A stretch of 64,000 nucleotides of DNA. It comes from Acinetobacter defluvii (GTDB taxonomy: Bacteria > Pseudomonadota > Gammaproteobacteria > Pseudomonadales > Moraxellaceae). Location: assembly GCF_001704615.3 (NCBI RefSeq), contig NZ_CP029397.2, forward strand, positions 930,001 through 994,000, given 5' to 3'. A program made the translations under genes and the position numbers. Positions within the stretch are counted from its first letter, which is position 1. The number at the start of each line of letters is the position of its first letter. Below are positions 38,555-46,905 of this stretch, piece after piece. The notes under the pieces were generated by a model. The model was not told where the DNA came from. It was given only the letters and a program-made list of their open reading frames with translations, and ran no database searches.

Positions 38555-38588
38555 AACCAAAACCGTGGGAAATAAAGCGATATTCTAC

Positions 38589-38616
38589 AAAAAATAGCCA
38601 TTGATGGCTATTTTTT
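38589..38616 (-). terminator. Terminator between the AraC gene and nudJ
   Basis: Perfect 12-bp stem AAAAAATAGCCA / TGGCTATTTTTT around TTGA. On the minus strand it ends the AraC-family transcript. Confidence 0.85.
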
Positions 38617-38655
38617 AATGTTCTGTATCGGAAAATCGAATTTAGTTTATATAAA

Positions 38656-39699
38656 TTAATTGTGTTTAGATTTCCGATATTGATTGGGTGTCATTCCCGT
38701 GTGTCGCTTAAAGAAATGATTTAAGGCACTTTGCTCTGAAAATGATAATAAACTTGCAATATCGGATAGCGAGAGCTGCTCATCCTGAATATAGGTTTTT
38801 GCGAGTTCAAGACGCATTGAGGCTAAAATAGTTTTAAAATTTAATTTCTGTTCACGTAATAGATTCAGCAATTTAGATTTGGAAATCGCCATTTCTTTTG
38901 CCACAAAATCAAGTGTCGGTGAACCTTGATCAATCCCCAAAGCTAACGCTTTTTGTACTTTATTTAATATTGTATTTTCAGGGGTAATATGCAAATGATG
39001 CATGTATTTAAGTTGCGCCTCAGCTTGGCGATGATATAGCGCTATAAAATAGTCATGACTCAGATTAATTGGTTGCTTTAGATTGTTTTTTTCAAAAATG
39101 ATAGCTCCGACTTTGCATTGAAAATACAGGGGGCAGTTAAAAAAGGATTCGTAAATAAAGATGTTTTTTGGCATTGCACCAGGTAGTTCAATATATTGTG
39201 GTTTCAAAGTTTTTTCATCTGGGTTGAGTTGCCACAACATTTGCATAAAACAACTGATACCTAGTTCATACCCGATACGGATAGTATTCATCAATATACT
39301 ATTGTCAGCATAGTCTTCAAGTTGTGGCACATTCCATTGAATTTTAAGTGTTTGATCATTTTCAATAATATCAACCACAAAACCATCCCACATCAGCGCA
39401 TAATATTTTTTAAATTGCAAAATAGCCTGCTCAAAATCACGACTATGTAAAATTAAATAACCTAAGACTCCTGAATAAGAAGGTTGAAAATGTTGTGCGA
39501 TTTTTAAGCCCAAAGCATCGCGAGGATGCAGTTGGGAAATAGAATGCAGAATAAAACCCAATTCAGTGAGTTGCACCCGATCATCAGGCTGCCAAGACTG
39601 CATGTAGCGAAATAATTCTACATTTTGAATATTTTGTTCTGTTAGAAAATCACGGAACATGCCTGCAATAGCGCCATTCACTGTTGCTTTTTGATTCAT
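38656..39699 (-). CDS. AraC-family regulator with arabinose-binding-type N-terminal domain
   Basis: 347 aa. The N-terminal 200 residues match the PF12625-type ligand domain seen in OruR/OxyR-unrelated AraC regulators (GLKIAQHFQPSYSGVLGYLI, FKKYYALMWDG). The C-terminal HTH_18 spans about 245-340, with LSLSDIASLLSFSEQSALNH, FFKRHTGMTPNQYRK. It lies 80 bases downstream of, and co-directional with, the MpaB/DUF2236 gene, which may be its target. The ligand is unknown. Confidence 0.9.
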   Translation of the reverse strand: MNQKATVNGAIAGMFRDFLTEQNIQNVELFRYMQSWQPDDRVQLTELGFILHSISQLHPRDALGLKIAQHFQPSYSGVLGYLILHSRDFEQAILQFKKYYALMWDGFVVDIIENDQTLKIQWNVPQLEDYADNSILMNTIRIGYELGISCFMQMLWQLNPDEKTLKPQYIELPGAMPKNIFIYESFFNCPLYFQCKVGAIIFEKNNLKQPINLSHDYFIALYHRQAEAQLKYMHHLHITPENTILNKVQKALALGIDQGSPTLDFVAKEMAISKSKLLNLLREQKLNFKTILASMRLELAKTYIQDEQLSLSDIASLLSFSEQSALNHFFKRHTGMTPNQYRKSKHN

Positions 39700-39779
39700 A
39701 TTCTTTGTTAAGTTTTATTTTAAATAGAGCCAAATCATAGCAAAGCACATACAGAATAAAAGCTTAATGTTGCAATAAA

Positions 39780-40778
39780 TTATGCAATTTTCTGCAAACT
39801 TTCAGTAGAACTTGGATTTTTGGAGTAAATCATTGCTTGATGCATCAGTTGATAACCTTGCATCGCTATTTTTTCTTGAAATATTTTCAGCACGGCAGGC
39901 GCTTGCATGGCTTTGACTAAAGCTTTGCCTGATTGAATCGCAATTTTATCTTTCATAGCTGAACGTGGCAGTCCTGCAAGTTTGCAAATTTCTTTTGGCG
40001 TTAAAGCAACGACAATGGTTTTCAGCACAGGATAAAATTTTAAAATCATTTGCATGACTTGATCATCAGTTTCAACGCCTGATGGATCAAGCAAGATGTT
40101 GATAATGTCACGCGTTTGTTGGGTGATGGCTGCTTTACTATTGGTGAGCTGAATATAGGTACGAAACTCTTGACGTGTCTGTGGAAGATCAGTCAAATCG
40201 CCAATTTTTTCCATTGCATAACCATGTTTACGGGCACTTTCCTTGACGGTTTCAATACTCAAATTAGGATAAACTTCCTGTAAAGAAATCAGATATTGCA
40301 CACTTTCCCTAAAAAATTGCGCTTCTTCTTTAGCAGGTAACTTTCCTACAAGTTTTTCATAGGCATAATAAACCGAATGCCACGTGATCAAATGTGTACC
40401 TACCACCAATAAAGGATCGAGGGCACTATACTGTTGTCCTGTCAGTGGAATATCACCTTTTATATGAGAATGTAACTTAAACAGGCGTTGATTGGCTTTG
40501 CTTACGGTTTCAGTATCTGCAAAAATCACAGTTAGAAAATAGGTCATGGTACGACTTAAACGCCCAATCGGGTCGGATTTATAGGTTGCACGATCTGATA
40601 GTGCTGCAGCAGCATCAATACTTGCCAAAACTTCGATATAAAATGATCGTGTGAGTCCGATGAACGCAGCAGGATGAGACCAAACTTTCCAGCTGATTGA
40701 GTTAGGACCAAATAATCCATGATCTTTAAAGTTGGTATTTATAGCATTTAAATCGAAATGAATAGAGGATTCAGACAT
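39780..40778 (-). CDS. MpaB/DUF2236-family oxygenase-like protein
   Basis: 332 aa soluble helical protein. The N-terminal block GLFGPNSISWKVWSHPAAFI and the segment YKSDPIGRLSRTMTYFLTVI with HSHIKG match the DUF2236 (oxygenase MpaB) family. Members include latex-clearing rubber oxygenase Lcp and MpaB; haem binding is known for Lcp, but the role of this protein is unknown. Conserved His in LLVVGTHLITWHSVYYAYEK could be a haem ligand. An AraC-type gene follows. Confidence 0.82.
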   Translation of the reverse strand: MSESSIHFDLNAINTNFKDHGLFGPNSISWKVWSHPAAFIGLTRSFYIEVLASIDAAAALSDRATYKSDPIGRLSRTMTYFLTVIFADTETVSKANQRLFKLHSHIKGDIPLTGQQYSALDPLLVVGTHLITWHSVYYAYEKLVGKLPAKEEAQFFRESVQYLISLQEVYPNLSIETVKESARKHGYAMEKIGDLTDLPQTRQEFRTYIQLTNSKAAITQQTRDIINILLDPSGVETDDQVMQMILKFYPVLKTIVVALTPKEICKLAGLPRSAMKDKIAIQSGKALVKAMQAPAVLKIFQEKIAMQGYQLMHQAMIYSKNPSSTESLQKIA

Positions 40779-40921
40779 GGCATTCCCTAATGTGATTATA
40801 TTGCGGATTAAAATATAAGAATGATGCTAAATCAGAAAAAAATGCAAATATTGATTATAAGTTGCGAAATTTGATTTTAATTGCAATTATTTGAGTAATA
40901 CCTATAAGTTTGTTAATGATC

Positions 40922-40953
40922 ATTACACATGCTGCATGAGCAACATGTGTAAT
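40922..40953 (-). terminator. Hairpin downstream of tolA
   Basis: ATTACACATG (40922-40931) and CATGTGTAAT (40944-40953) are perfect 10-bp complements just past the tolA stop. The T-run on the minus strand is weak, so termination efficiency is uncertain. Confidence 0.55.
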
Positions 40954-40959
40954 TGGGCT

Positions 40960-42300
40960 TTATTTGACTGTAAAATTAGCTGTAAAACTACGTGCTTCAC
41001 GTCGTGCATCTGGATCAGATGGCATAGGGAAGGGCGCAGCATTTCGTACCGCTTGTTCAACACTGGCTTTTACATCTGGATCAGAAGCATTGACAACCAC
41101 TGAAGCTACAGCTCCACTGTCTGTTAAAGTGACACGTGCCGATGCTTTTTGTCCAGAAGAATTACTAGGCATACGCCAAGCACTACGGACTTTGTTTTCA
41201 AAATCACGTTTTGCAGAAGATGCAATTTTTTTTGCTTCCGCTTTTTTTGCTGCAGCTTCTTCATTGGCTTTTTGAGCAGCAGTGGCTTTGGCTTCAGCGG
41301 CTGCTTTCTCTTTGGCTTCTGTATCTGCTTTACGTTTTGCCTCTGCTTTTGCAGCAGCATCCGCTTTGGCTTTTTCATTTGCCTCTTGCTTGGCTTTGGC
41401 AGCAGCGTCAGCTTTTTCACGTTTGGCTTTGTCCGCAGCCTCTTGCTTAGCTTTAGCAGCAGCGTCAGCTTTTTCACGTTTGGCTTTGTCCGCAGCCTCT
41501 TGCTTAGCTTTTGCAGCAGCATCAGCTTTTTCACGTTTCGCTTTTTCTGCAGCCTCTTGCTTGGCTTTAGCAGCTTGTGCAGCTTTTTCCTGTGCTAATT
41601 TTGCAGCACGATCTTGGCGTGCTTTTTCAGCAGCATCCGCTTTAGCCTTTGCATTTGCTTCTTGTTTCGCTTTTGCAGCAGCTTCTGCTTTTGCCTGACG
41701 TGCTTTTTCATTGGCTTCCGCTCTCGCTTTTTCGACTGCTTCACGTTTAGCTGCGGCTGCAGCTTCTGCCTTGGCTTTGGCATTTGCTTCAGCTTTAGCT
41801 CTTTCAGCATCATTTTTAGCTTGGCGAATTTTTTCGGCAGCGTCTAGACGAGCTTTTTCTGCTTCTGCTGCTTTTAAGCGTGCTGCATCAGCAGCTTTGG
41901 CTTTGGCTTTTGCTGCTTCAGCGGCTGCCTTTTGTTCAGCTTCAGCGGCTTTTGCCTCAGCCGCTGCCTTTTGCATGTCAACTTTAGGCGTTGGTGTTGG
42001 AAGAGGTAGGGCTATGATTGGAATGTTTGGTGCATCCGTTACAGGTTCAGCCGTTTGTTGAACATTTTCGGCAACAGTGCTATCCGCAGTTTCGTTTGCA
42101 TCTGTAATTTCCAAAGGCTCAGCTTCTGGTGGTGGAATATCTTCAGGTTTGACCAATACCGTTTTGATCTGCTTAGGTGGTTCAAGTGGTTTACTCATAC
42201 CCAAAAAAAGTAAGCCAACAAGCGCCACGACATGGACACCAACGGTGAACCCAAGTGCAATCGCATTTTCTTTGGATTGTGGCTTATTAAAATCTTTCAT
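40960..42300 (-). CDS. tolA: Cell-envelope integrity protein TolA
   Basis: Inner-membrane protein bridging TolQR to TolB/Pal. 446 aa: a short cytoplasmic start, one membrane segment (about residues 16-36), a Pro/Glu-rich stretch, then a long Ala/Lys/Glu coiled-coil domain II (about 105-360) and the compact C-terminal domain III (WRMPSNSSGQKASARVTLTD to FTANFTVK). Domain II contains three tandem copies of a 19-residue unit (KADAAAKAKQEAADKAKRE-type; DNA about 41385-41560). Three bases separate it from the tolR stop. The + strand frames across it are artefacts of the repetitive composition. Confidence 0.95.
   Translation of the reverse strand: MKDFNKPQSKENAIALGFTVGVHVVALVGLLFLGMSKPLEPPKQIKTVLVKPEDIPPPEAEPLEITDANETADSTVAENVQQTAEPVTDAPNIPIIALPLPTPTPKVDMQKAAAEAKAAEAEQKAAAEAAKAKAKAADAARLKAAEAEKARLDAAEKIRQAKNDAERAKAEANAKAKAEAAAAAKREAVEKARAEANEKARQAKAEAAAKAKQEANAKAKADAAEKARQDRAAKLAQEKAAQAAKAKQEAAEKAKREKADAAAKAKQEAADKAKREKADAAAKAKQEAADKAKREKADAAAKAKQEANEKAKADAAAKAEAKRKADTEAKEKAAAEAKATAAQKANEEAAAKKAEAKKIASSAKRDFENKVRSAWRMPSNSSGQKASARVTLTDSGAVASVVVNASDPDVKASVEQAVRNAAPFPMPSDPDARREARSFTANFTVK
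41385..41560 (-). repeat. Three tandem 57-bp repeats in tolA domain II
   Basis: The units encode near-identical 19-residue blocks and share a long, nearly identical stretch (for example GCAGCGTCAGCTTTTTCACG on the + strand). Likely to vary in copy number between strains by slippage. Confidence 0.75.
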
Positions 42301-42303
42301 AGC

Positions 42304-42753
42304 TTACTTTAAAGGCTCGGTCAGTAGTCCAACTTGGTTAAGTCCTGCTTCTTGCAAGGCAGACATTAAACTCATCACATCACCATAAGGACGAGATTCA
42401 CTACCATTAATGAGAACATTAAACTGCTTTTTATTTTCTTGCGCTTGCGCTTGTGAATCTGTCAAGGCAGTTTTGAGCTCTTCTAAGTTCATCACATCAT
42501 TTTTATATTGACTGTATTCAAGCTTAATCGTTCCATCCGCTTCTAAAGTCACAATAGCAGGACGATCTTGTGATTGAATCGGAGTACTGTTCGCTTGAGG
42601 TAGATCTACTTTAATACCAGTGCTGATCATCGGTGCAGTGACCATAAAGATCACCAAAAGCACCAACATCACATCAATATAAGGAACGACATTCATGTCG
42701 CTCTTTAAAGGCTTTTTGACGCGTTCAAAGCGTCCTGAACGTTGAATTGCCAT
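42304..42753 (-). CDS. tolR: Tol-Pal motor protein TolR
   Basis: 149 aa ExbD/TolR-type inner-membrane protein, using proton motive force with TolQ. The single membrane helix YIDVMLVLLVIFMVTAP carries the functional Asp27 (Asp23 in E. coli), followed by a periplasmic domain. The start overlaps the tolQ stop (TAATG). Confidence 0.96.
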   Translation of the reverse strand: MAIQRSGRFERVKKPLKSDMNVVPYIDVMLVLLVIFMVTAPMISTGIKVDLPQANSTPIQSQDRPAIVTLEADGTIKLEYSQYKNDVMNLEELKTALTDSQAQAQENKKQFNVLINGSESRPYGDVMSLMSALQEAGLNQVGLLTEPLK

Positions 42754-43451
42754 TAGTCATTGTCCTGTGTTGAACCCACAGACTGACGTTGTAATAGCGC
42801 CACCATTTCTTCAGCAAATAATGCACGATCAGAATAGATTTCTTCACCTTTAGCAGTGTAATGGTTAAATGCCAAAACAGCAGGAATCGCAGCAAAAAGA
42901 CCAATTGCGGTGGCAATCAACGCTTCAGCAATACCAGGTGCAACGGTGGCTAAAGTCACTTGGTCGACTTGCGCTAAACCGATAAAGGCATTCATGATGC
43001 CCCAAACAGTACCGAATAAACCGACATAAGGTGCAACAGAACCAATACTCGCCAAAGCACTTAAGCCTTGTTCCAAGCGACTTTGATCACGACTTAAGCC
43101 AACACGTAAAATACGTTCTGTGCCTTCGATCATCGGGGCAGTATCTGCATGACGTTTTTTAAGTTTTAAAAACTCGCTTAAACCTTGATAGAAAATATCC
43201 TCTAAACCATCACGTTTAGAGTTAAGTTGTGCATTGTTATATAAGGTATTTAACTCTGCACCCGACCAGAAAATTTTTTGAAAGTGATCATCGCCTTGGC
43301 GGGCTTTTTTATAGCCCATATGTAACTTGGCAATCAGATACCAGCTAAATAAAGAGGCGAGTACCAGAACCAGCATGACCAGTTGTACCACTGGACTTGC
43401 TTGTAAAATTAAATCAGAAACGTGCAGAGAAGATTCGAGTTGAGTTGCCAT
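42753..43451 (-). CDS. tolQ: Tol-Pal motor protein TolQ
   Basis: Inner-membrane proton channel subunit of the MotA/TolQ/ExbB family; about 232 aa from ATG 43451, or 237 from ATG 43466, neither with a clear binding site. Three membrane segments: about residues 18-38, then the pair in GSVAPYVGLFGTVWGIMNAF and APGIAEALIATAIGLFAAIP, which carry the Thr and other residues near the TolR Asp. It follows ybgC by about 26 bases. Confidence 0.95.
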   Translation of the reverse strand: MATQLESSLHVSDLILQASPVVQLVMLVLVLASLFSWYLIAKLHMGYKKARQGDDHFQKIFWSGAELNTLYNNAQLNSKRDGLEDIFYQGLSEFLKLKKRHADTAPMIEGTERILRVGLSRDQSRLEQGLSALASIGSVAPYVGLFGTVWGIMNAFIGLAQVDQVTLATVAPGIAEALIATAIGLFAAIPAVLAFNHYTAKGEEIYSDRALFAEEMVALLQRQSVGSTQDND

Positions 43452-43477
43452 AGTTACATGTGCCAAGTAAATTTTTT

Positions 43478-43885
43478 TTATTCGTGGGCTAATTCTCTAA
43501 GAATCAACTCACGGATTTCATCAGGAATACGGCGAGGTTTCATTTCAGTACTTAAACATGCCAATTCAACCTCACCAGAAGCAAGCATGATTTCACCACG
43601 ATAAATATTTTGTTGCAATACAAATGACGTTGCTTTACACGAAACTACACGCGCTGTAACAGTAATTAAGTCATCCATAAGGATTGGGCGCATATATTTG
43701 ACATTTATTTTATGCACAACAAAGTTATAGTCTTTTTGATGCCAATAATGATCAATACCTGAAGCACGTAACCATTCTGTACGGGTGCGCTCCATAAAAC
43801 GAATGTGATTGGCATGATAAACAATTCCACCTGCATCGGTATCTTCAATATATACACGGATTTGAAACTCAAATTTGTTTGCCAT
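43478..43885 (-). CDS. ybgC: Tol-Pal-associated acyl-CoA thioesterase YbgC
   Basis: 135 aa hotdog thioesterase. Signature VYIEDTDAGGIVYHANHIRF includes the catalytic Asp and the G-x-V-Y-H/Y-x-N motif typical of YbgC. First gene of the ybgC-tolQ-tolR-tolA operon, conserved in many proteobacteria. ATTATA at 43939-43944 (TATAAT on the minus strand) is a candidate -10, 54 bases before the start. Confidence 0.95.
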   Translation of the reverse strand: MANKFEFQIRVYIEDTDAGGIVYHANHIRFMERTRTEWLRASGIDHYWHQKDYNFVVHKINVKYMRPILMDDLITVTARVVSCKATSFVLQQNIYRGEIMLASGEVELACLSTEMKPRRIPDEIRELILRELAHE

Positions 43886-43938
43886 GACCCTTTCCAGTTT
43901 TTACATTGACCAATAAAATAAGCTTTTTGATTTTTACA

Positions 43939-43944
43939 ATTATA
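43939..43944 (-). promoter_or_regulatory. Candidate -10 box of the ybgC-tolQRA operon
   Basis: TATAAT on the minus strand, 54 bases from the ybgC start; only a poor -35 hexamer upstream. Confidence 0.4.
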
Positions 43945-44192
43945 ACTGATTAAAAATTGTATAAAACCAAGCGCTACAATGGTTTGCAGTTTAGCATTCT
44001 GAGTTGATTGTCCAATGGCACAAGGTTTCAATGCTTACAAAAAATAGCGGTGGTTCTGTGCGATAATAAAACTTTTGTGGTGTATAAATTTTAACCATAA
44101 TAAAGGTGAACTACGTATTTTATTTATTTTTTAAGGAAAGTTTGGAATATATTATGATGCTAAATATTTGTTTTAAATAAAAATAGAAAAAC

Positions 44193-44229
44193 TTAATACA
44201 CAATCATATTTAAATTCATTGTGTATTAA
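44193..44229 (-). terminator. 12-bp hairpin downstream of the 88-aa gene
   Basis: TTAATACACAAT (44193-44204) and ATTGTGTATTAA (44218-44229) are perfect complements, 13-base loop. On the minus strand a T-rich stretch (GTTTTTCTATTTTT) follows, fitting a terminator of the gene ending at 44259. Confidence 0.68.
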
Positions 44230-44258
44230 ATTTTTAGACTGGTCATAGCTTAATCTAT

Positions 44259-44525
44259 TTAGGCTTCGTCCATAGCGTTTTTTAATAAATATTGTTCAGC
44301 ATATTCATTGGTCAAACGCTCTTTGTCTACATTTGATAGATGTGGATTATTTAAAATTTTATTAATCTCGCGATCAAATTCAAGTAGCTCGTCACTGCTA
44401 AGTTGTTGTGATGAATGGTGAATAGGTTCTGAATGAACATGATTTAAGTGCTGAAAACGAAAATATAATAAAAACGCAAAAACAGCAAAACTAACTAAAA
44501 TCATGATCATTGAAAAACTTAGCAT
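44259..44525 (-). CDS. Small single-span membrane protein, 88 aa
   Basis: N-terminal hydrophobic helix (about residues 3-22, MIMILVSFAVFAFLLYF) without a cleavage site, then a short His-rich stretch (HLNHVHSEPIHHSS) and an acidic/polar helical tail of about 45 residues. An AAGGAG site lies 7 bases before the ATG, so the start is well supported. Probably anchored with the tail in the cytoplasm. Function unknown. Downstream of ruvB, with its own hairpin. Confidence 0.72.
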   Translation of the reverse strand: MLSFSMIMILVSFAVFAFLLYFRFQHLNHVHSEPIHHSSQQLSSDELLEFDREINKILNNPHLSNVDKERLTNEYAEQYLLKNAMDEA

Positions 44526-44650
44526 TTTTGTGCTCCTTTTTATATTTGTAGCAAAATTAATATTTTAATTTGATTAAGTTTTGAATTAATTATATTTAAA
44601 TAAAATAAGGTAAATATTATTTTTGTAAGACAATTTTAAAAATTAATAAA

Positions 44651-44676
44651 AAAGGAGAAGTTTTTTCTTCTCCTTT
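44651..44676 (-). terminator. Rho-independent terminator of ruvAB
   Basis: On the minus strand AAAGGAGAAG, loop AAAAAA, CTTCTCCTTT followed by TTTATT, right after the ruvB stop. Confidence 0.82.
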
Positions 44677-44691
44677 GGGCTCAACTTGGTT

Positions 44692-45696
44692 TTAGTTTTT
44701 TGGCTCAGGTGGTGTCATACCAAACTGTAGATATGCCTGATTAGTCGCAATACGTCCTCGAGCTGTACGCATCGCATAACCTTGCTGAATTAAATAGGGT
44801 TCAATCACATCTTCCAAAGTACCAGAATCCTCTGCCATTGCTGCGGCTAGAGCTTCAACTCCCGCTGGACCACCATCAAAACGTTCTAACAACATCGACA
44901 AATAACGACGATCTAAAGTATCTAAACCATCTTTATCAACATTGAGCATATCTAAAGCACGTTGCGCCATTTCTTGGGTCACTTCACCAGTACCCTTGAC
45001 TTGTGCATAATCACGTACACGGCGTAACAAACGATTGGCAATACGTGGTGTGCCACGTGAGCGTCGAGCAACTTCTACTGAACCTTCATGGGTAATGGGA
45101 ACATCCATGAGATTCGCTGAGCGAGTGACAATGTGAGTTAAGTCTTCAACTGAATAAAATTCAAGACGTTGCACAATCCCAAAACGATCGCGTAATGGCG
45201 AGGTGAGTAGACCCGCACGGGTTGTTGCTGCAACTAAGGTAAATGGTGGTAAATCGAGTTTGATCGAACGTGCTGCAGGACCTTCACCAATCATAATATC
45301 GAGTTGATAATCTTCCATTGCAGGGTAGAGAATCTCTTCAATGACAGGTGAAAGACGATGAATTTCATCAATAAATAACACATCACCTTCTTCAAGATTG
45401 GTCAACATCGCCGCCAAATCGCCCGCACGTTCAAGTACGGGACCAGAAGTGGACTTGAGATTGCCACCCATTTCACGTGCAATAATATTGGCAAGTGTGG
45501 TCTTACCTAAACCAGGTGGACCAAAGATAAGGGTGTGATCGAGTGCTTCACCACGTCCTCGTGCTGCGCCAATAAAGATCTCCATTTGCTCGCGTACCAC
45601 AGGCTGACCAATATAATCCTCTAATGAAGTTGGACGAATAGCACGATCAAAATGATCTTCAGGTTTTTCAGAACCACTGATTAAACGGTCTTGCAT
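44692..45696 (-). CDS. ruvB: Holliday junction branch-migration ATPase RuvB
   Basis: AAA+ helicase motor moving Holliday junctions with RuvA. 334 aa. Walker [12 protein letters not shown], Walker [10 protein letters not shown], the arginine-finger region [14 protein letters not shown] and sensor 1 VAATTRAG. The C-terminal winged helix contains [17 protein letters not shown]. ruvA lies 12 bases upstream. Confidence 0.98.
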   Translation of the reverse strand: MQDRLISGSEKPEDHFDRAIRPTSLEDYIGQPVVREQMEIFIGAARGRGEALDHTLIFGPPGLGKTTLANIIAREMGGNLKSTSGPVLERAGDLAAMLTNLEEGDVLFIDEIHRLSPVIEEILYPAMEDYQLDIMIGEGPAARSIKLDLPPFTLVAATTRAGLLTSPLRDRFGIVQRLEFYSVEDLTHIVTRSANLMDVPITHEGSVEVARRSRGTPRIANRLLRRVRDYAQVKGTGEVTQEMAQRALDMLNVDKDGLDTLDRRYLSMLLERFDGGPAGVEALAAAMAEDSGTLEDVIEPYLIQQGYAMRTARGRIATNQAYLQFGMTPPEPKN

Positions 45697-45708
45697 GTTT
45701 GATCTATC

Positions 45709-46311
45709 TTATTTATTCATGGATTTAAGTGCAGCACGGATAATGTCACTGGCTTCTGTAAAGTCACCTTTGGCAGCATTCACTAGTTTCTGTGCCTCTA
45801 GAGGTTTATAACCTAAAGATTGTAACGCAGCTTCAGCCTCAGCAACCGCTGAATTACCCGTAAATTGGATTTGTTCAACAGTTGAATTACTCGCAACTGT
45901 GCTTGAGGACATCGTTTTAAAACGATCACGTAATTCAATCATTAAGCGTTCAGCAGTTTTTTTCCCTACGCCTGGCACTTTAACTAAAGTATTTATATCT
46001 TCATTTTCAACAGTATGAATCAACATTTCAACACTCAAGGTGGATAGAATCCCTAAAGCCATTTTAGGACCAACACCATTGACTTTGAGGAGTGTACGGA
46101 AAATGATTTTTTCTTGCTGATTTAAAAAACCATAAAGAAGTTGAGCATCTTCACGAACGGCTAAATGCGTCCATAGTGTGACTTTTTGACCTTTTTGCAG
46201 TTGGCAAAAAGTTGAAAGGGGGGTGTCAATTTCATAACCCACGCCATTTACATTTAAAAGTACAGTTGGTGCTTCTAAAGCCAAGACTTCACCAATTAGA
46301 CATCCGATCAT
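45709..46311 (-). CDS. ruvA: Holliday junction DNA-binding subunit RuvA
   Basis: 200 aa. OB-fold N-terminal domain (MIGCLIGEVLALEAPTVLLN), tandem HhH motifs (LLKVNGVGPKMALGILS and LVKVPGVGKKTAERLM) and a C-terminal UBA-like domain III (AEAALQSLGYKPLEAQKLV). Starts the ruvA-ruvB operon. No RuvC gene is seen nearby. Confidence 0.97.
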   Translation of the reverse strand: MIGCLIGEVLALEAPTVLLNVNGVGYEIDTPLSTFCQLQKGQKVTLWTHLAVREDAQLLYGFLNQQEKIIFRTLLKVNGVGPKMALGILSTLSVEMLIHTVENEDINTLVKVPGVGKKTAERLMIELRDRFKTMSSSTVASNSTVEQIQFTGNSAVAEAEAALQSLGYKPLEAQKLVNAAKGDFTEASDIIRAALKSMNK

Positions 46312-46448
46312 TGCATGTGTTCACTTATTTTGTTCATGGTTGAATAGTAGTTGCCATTTGCTCTAAACGCAAAAGTGCTTTGAGGATTTCTTTGCGATTC
46401 CGTGTGGATTTGATCTAAGCAACAGGCAATAGTTGATTATTTACTTCT

Positions 46449-46808
46449 CTAACTATGGTCAATGGTTCTGATCGTTAATATCTGCTCGGGGTGATGTTGT
46501 AAATAATAAACTTGATTCAGTCTGATGAGTTCAAAGTCTAACCAATGTCCATTTATTACAGATTTTTGAATATACGAAATCAAAAAAGGCAACAGATCAG
46601 AGCATTTAACCTGATAATAATTGATTAGAGAATCTAACTTTTCAGTCATTAACTCCATTTGATTAGTCCGGTCTAATTCAAAAATGTAATCTACCAGTTG
46701 ATGAGCACTGCTACGGATGAATACATGATGGATAAGATGTTGGGACGGATTGGCTTCTATAGATAAATATTTTTGATAATCAAGTGTATAAATGCTCGCA
46801 CTAATCAT
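46449..46808 (-). CDS. Hypothetical protein, 119 aa
   Basis: ATG 46808 is chosen because GGAG lies 6 bases upstream; an in-frame ATG at 46838 has no binding site. A small soluble helical protein rich in Ile, Tyr, Leu, Gln and His (YYLQHHPEQILTIRTIDHS at the C-terminus). No recognised domain. It sits between the dGTPase-like gene and ruvA on the same strand, so it may be transcribed with either. Confidence 0.68.
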   Translation of the reverse strand: MISASIYTLDYQKYLSIEANPSQHLIHHVFIRSSAHQLVDYIFELDRTNQMELMTEKLDSLINYYQVKCSDLLPFLISYIQKSVINGHWLDFELIRLNQVYYLQHHPEQILTIRTIDHS

Positions 46809-46905
46809 TGAATACTCCAGCTGTTTGGATTGACTCATGTATTACAAAATTTATGAAACTACAGCTTTGTTGCTTTTAGATACCTACATTAGAAAATGAT
46901 AAATA

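Larger units (their letters stand above)
43886..44258. other. 373-bp intergenic region upstream of ybgC-tol
   Basis: No ORF of interest. It holds the candidate tol -10 (43939-43944) and the hairpin at 44193-44229. Confidence 0.55.

Noticed and set aside
41149..41847. Several + strand open frames rich in Phe/Cys or Ala/Ser opposite tolA
   Set aside because: They arise from the repetitive Ala/Lys codons of tolA read in reverse; they have no binding sites and nonsense-like composition.
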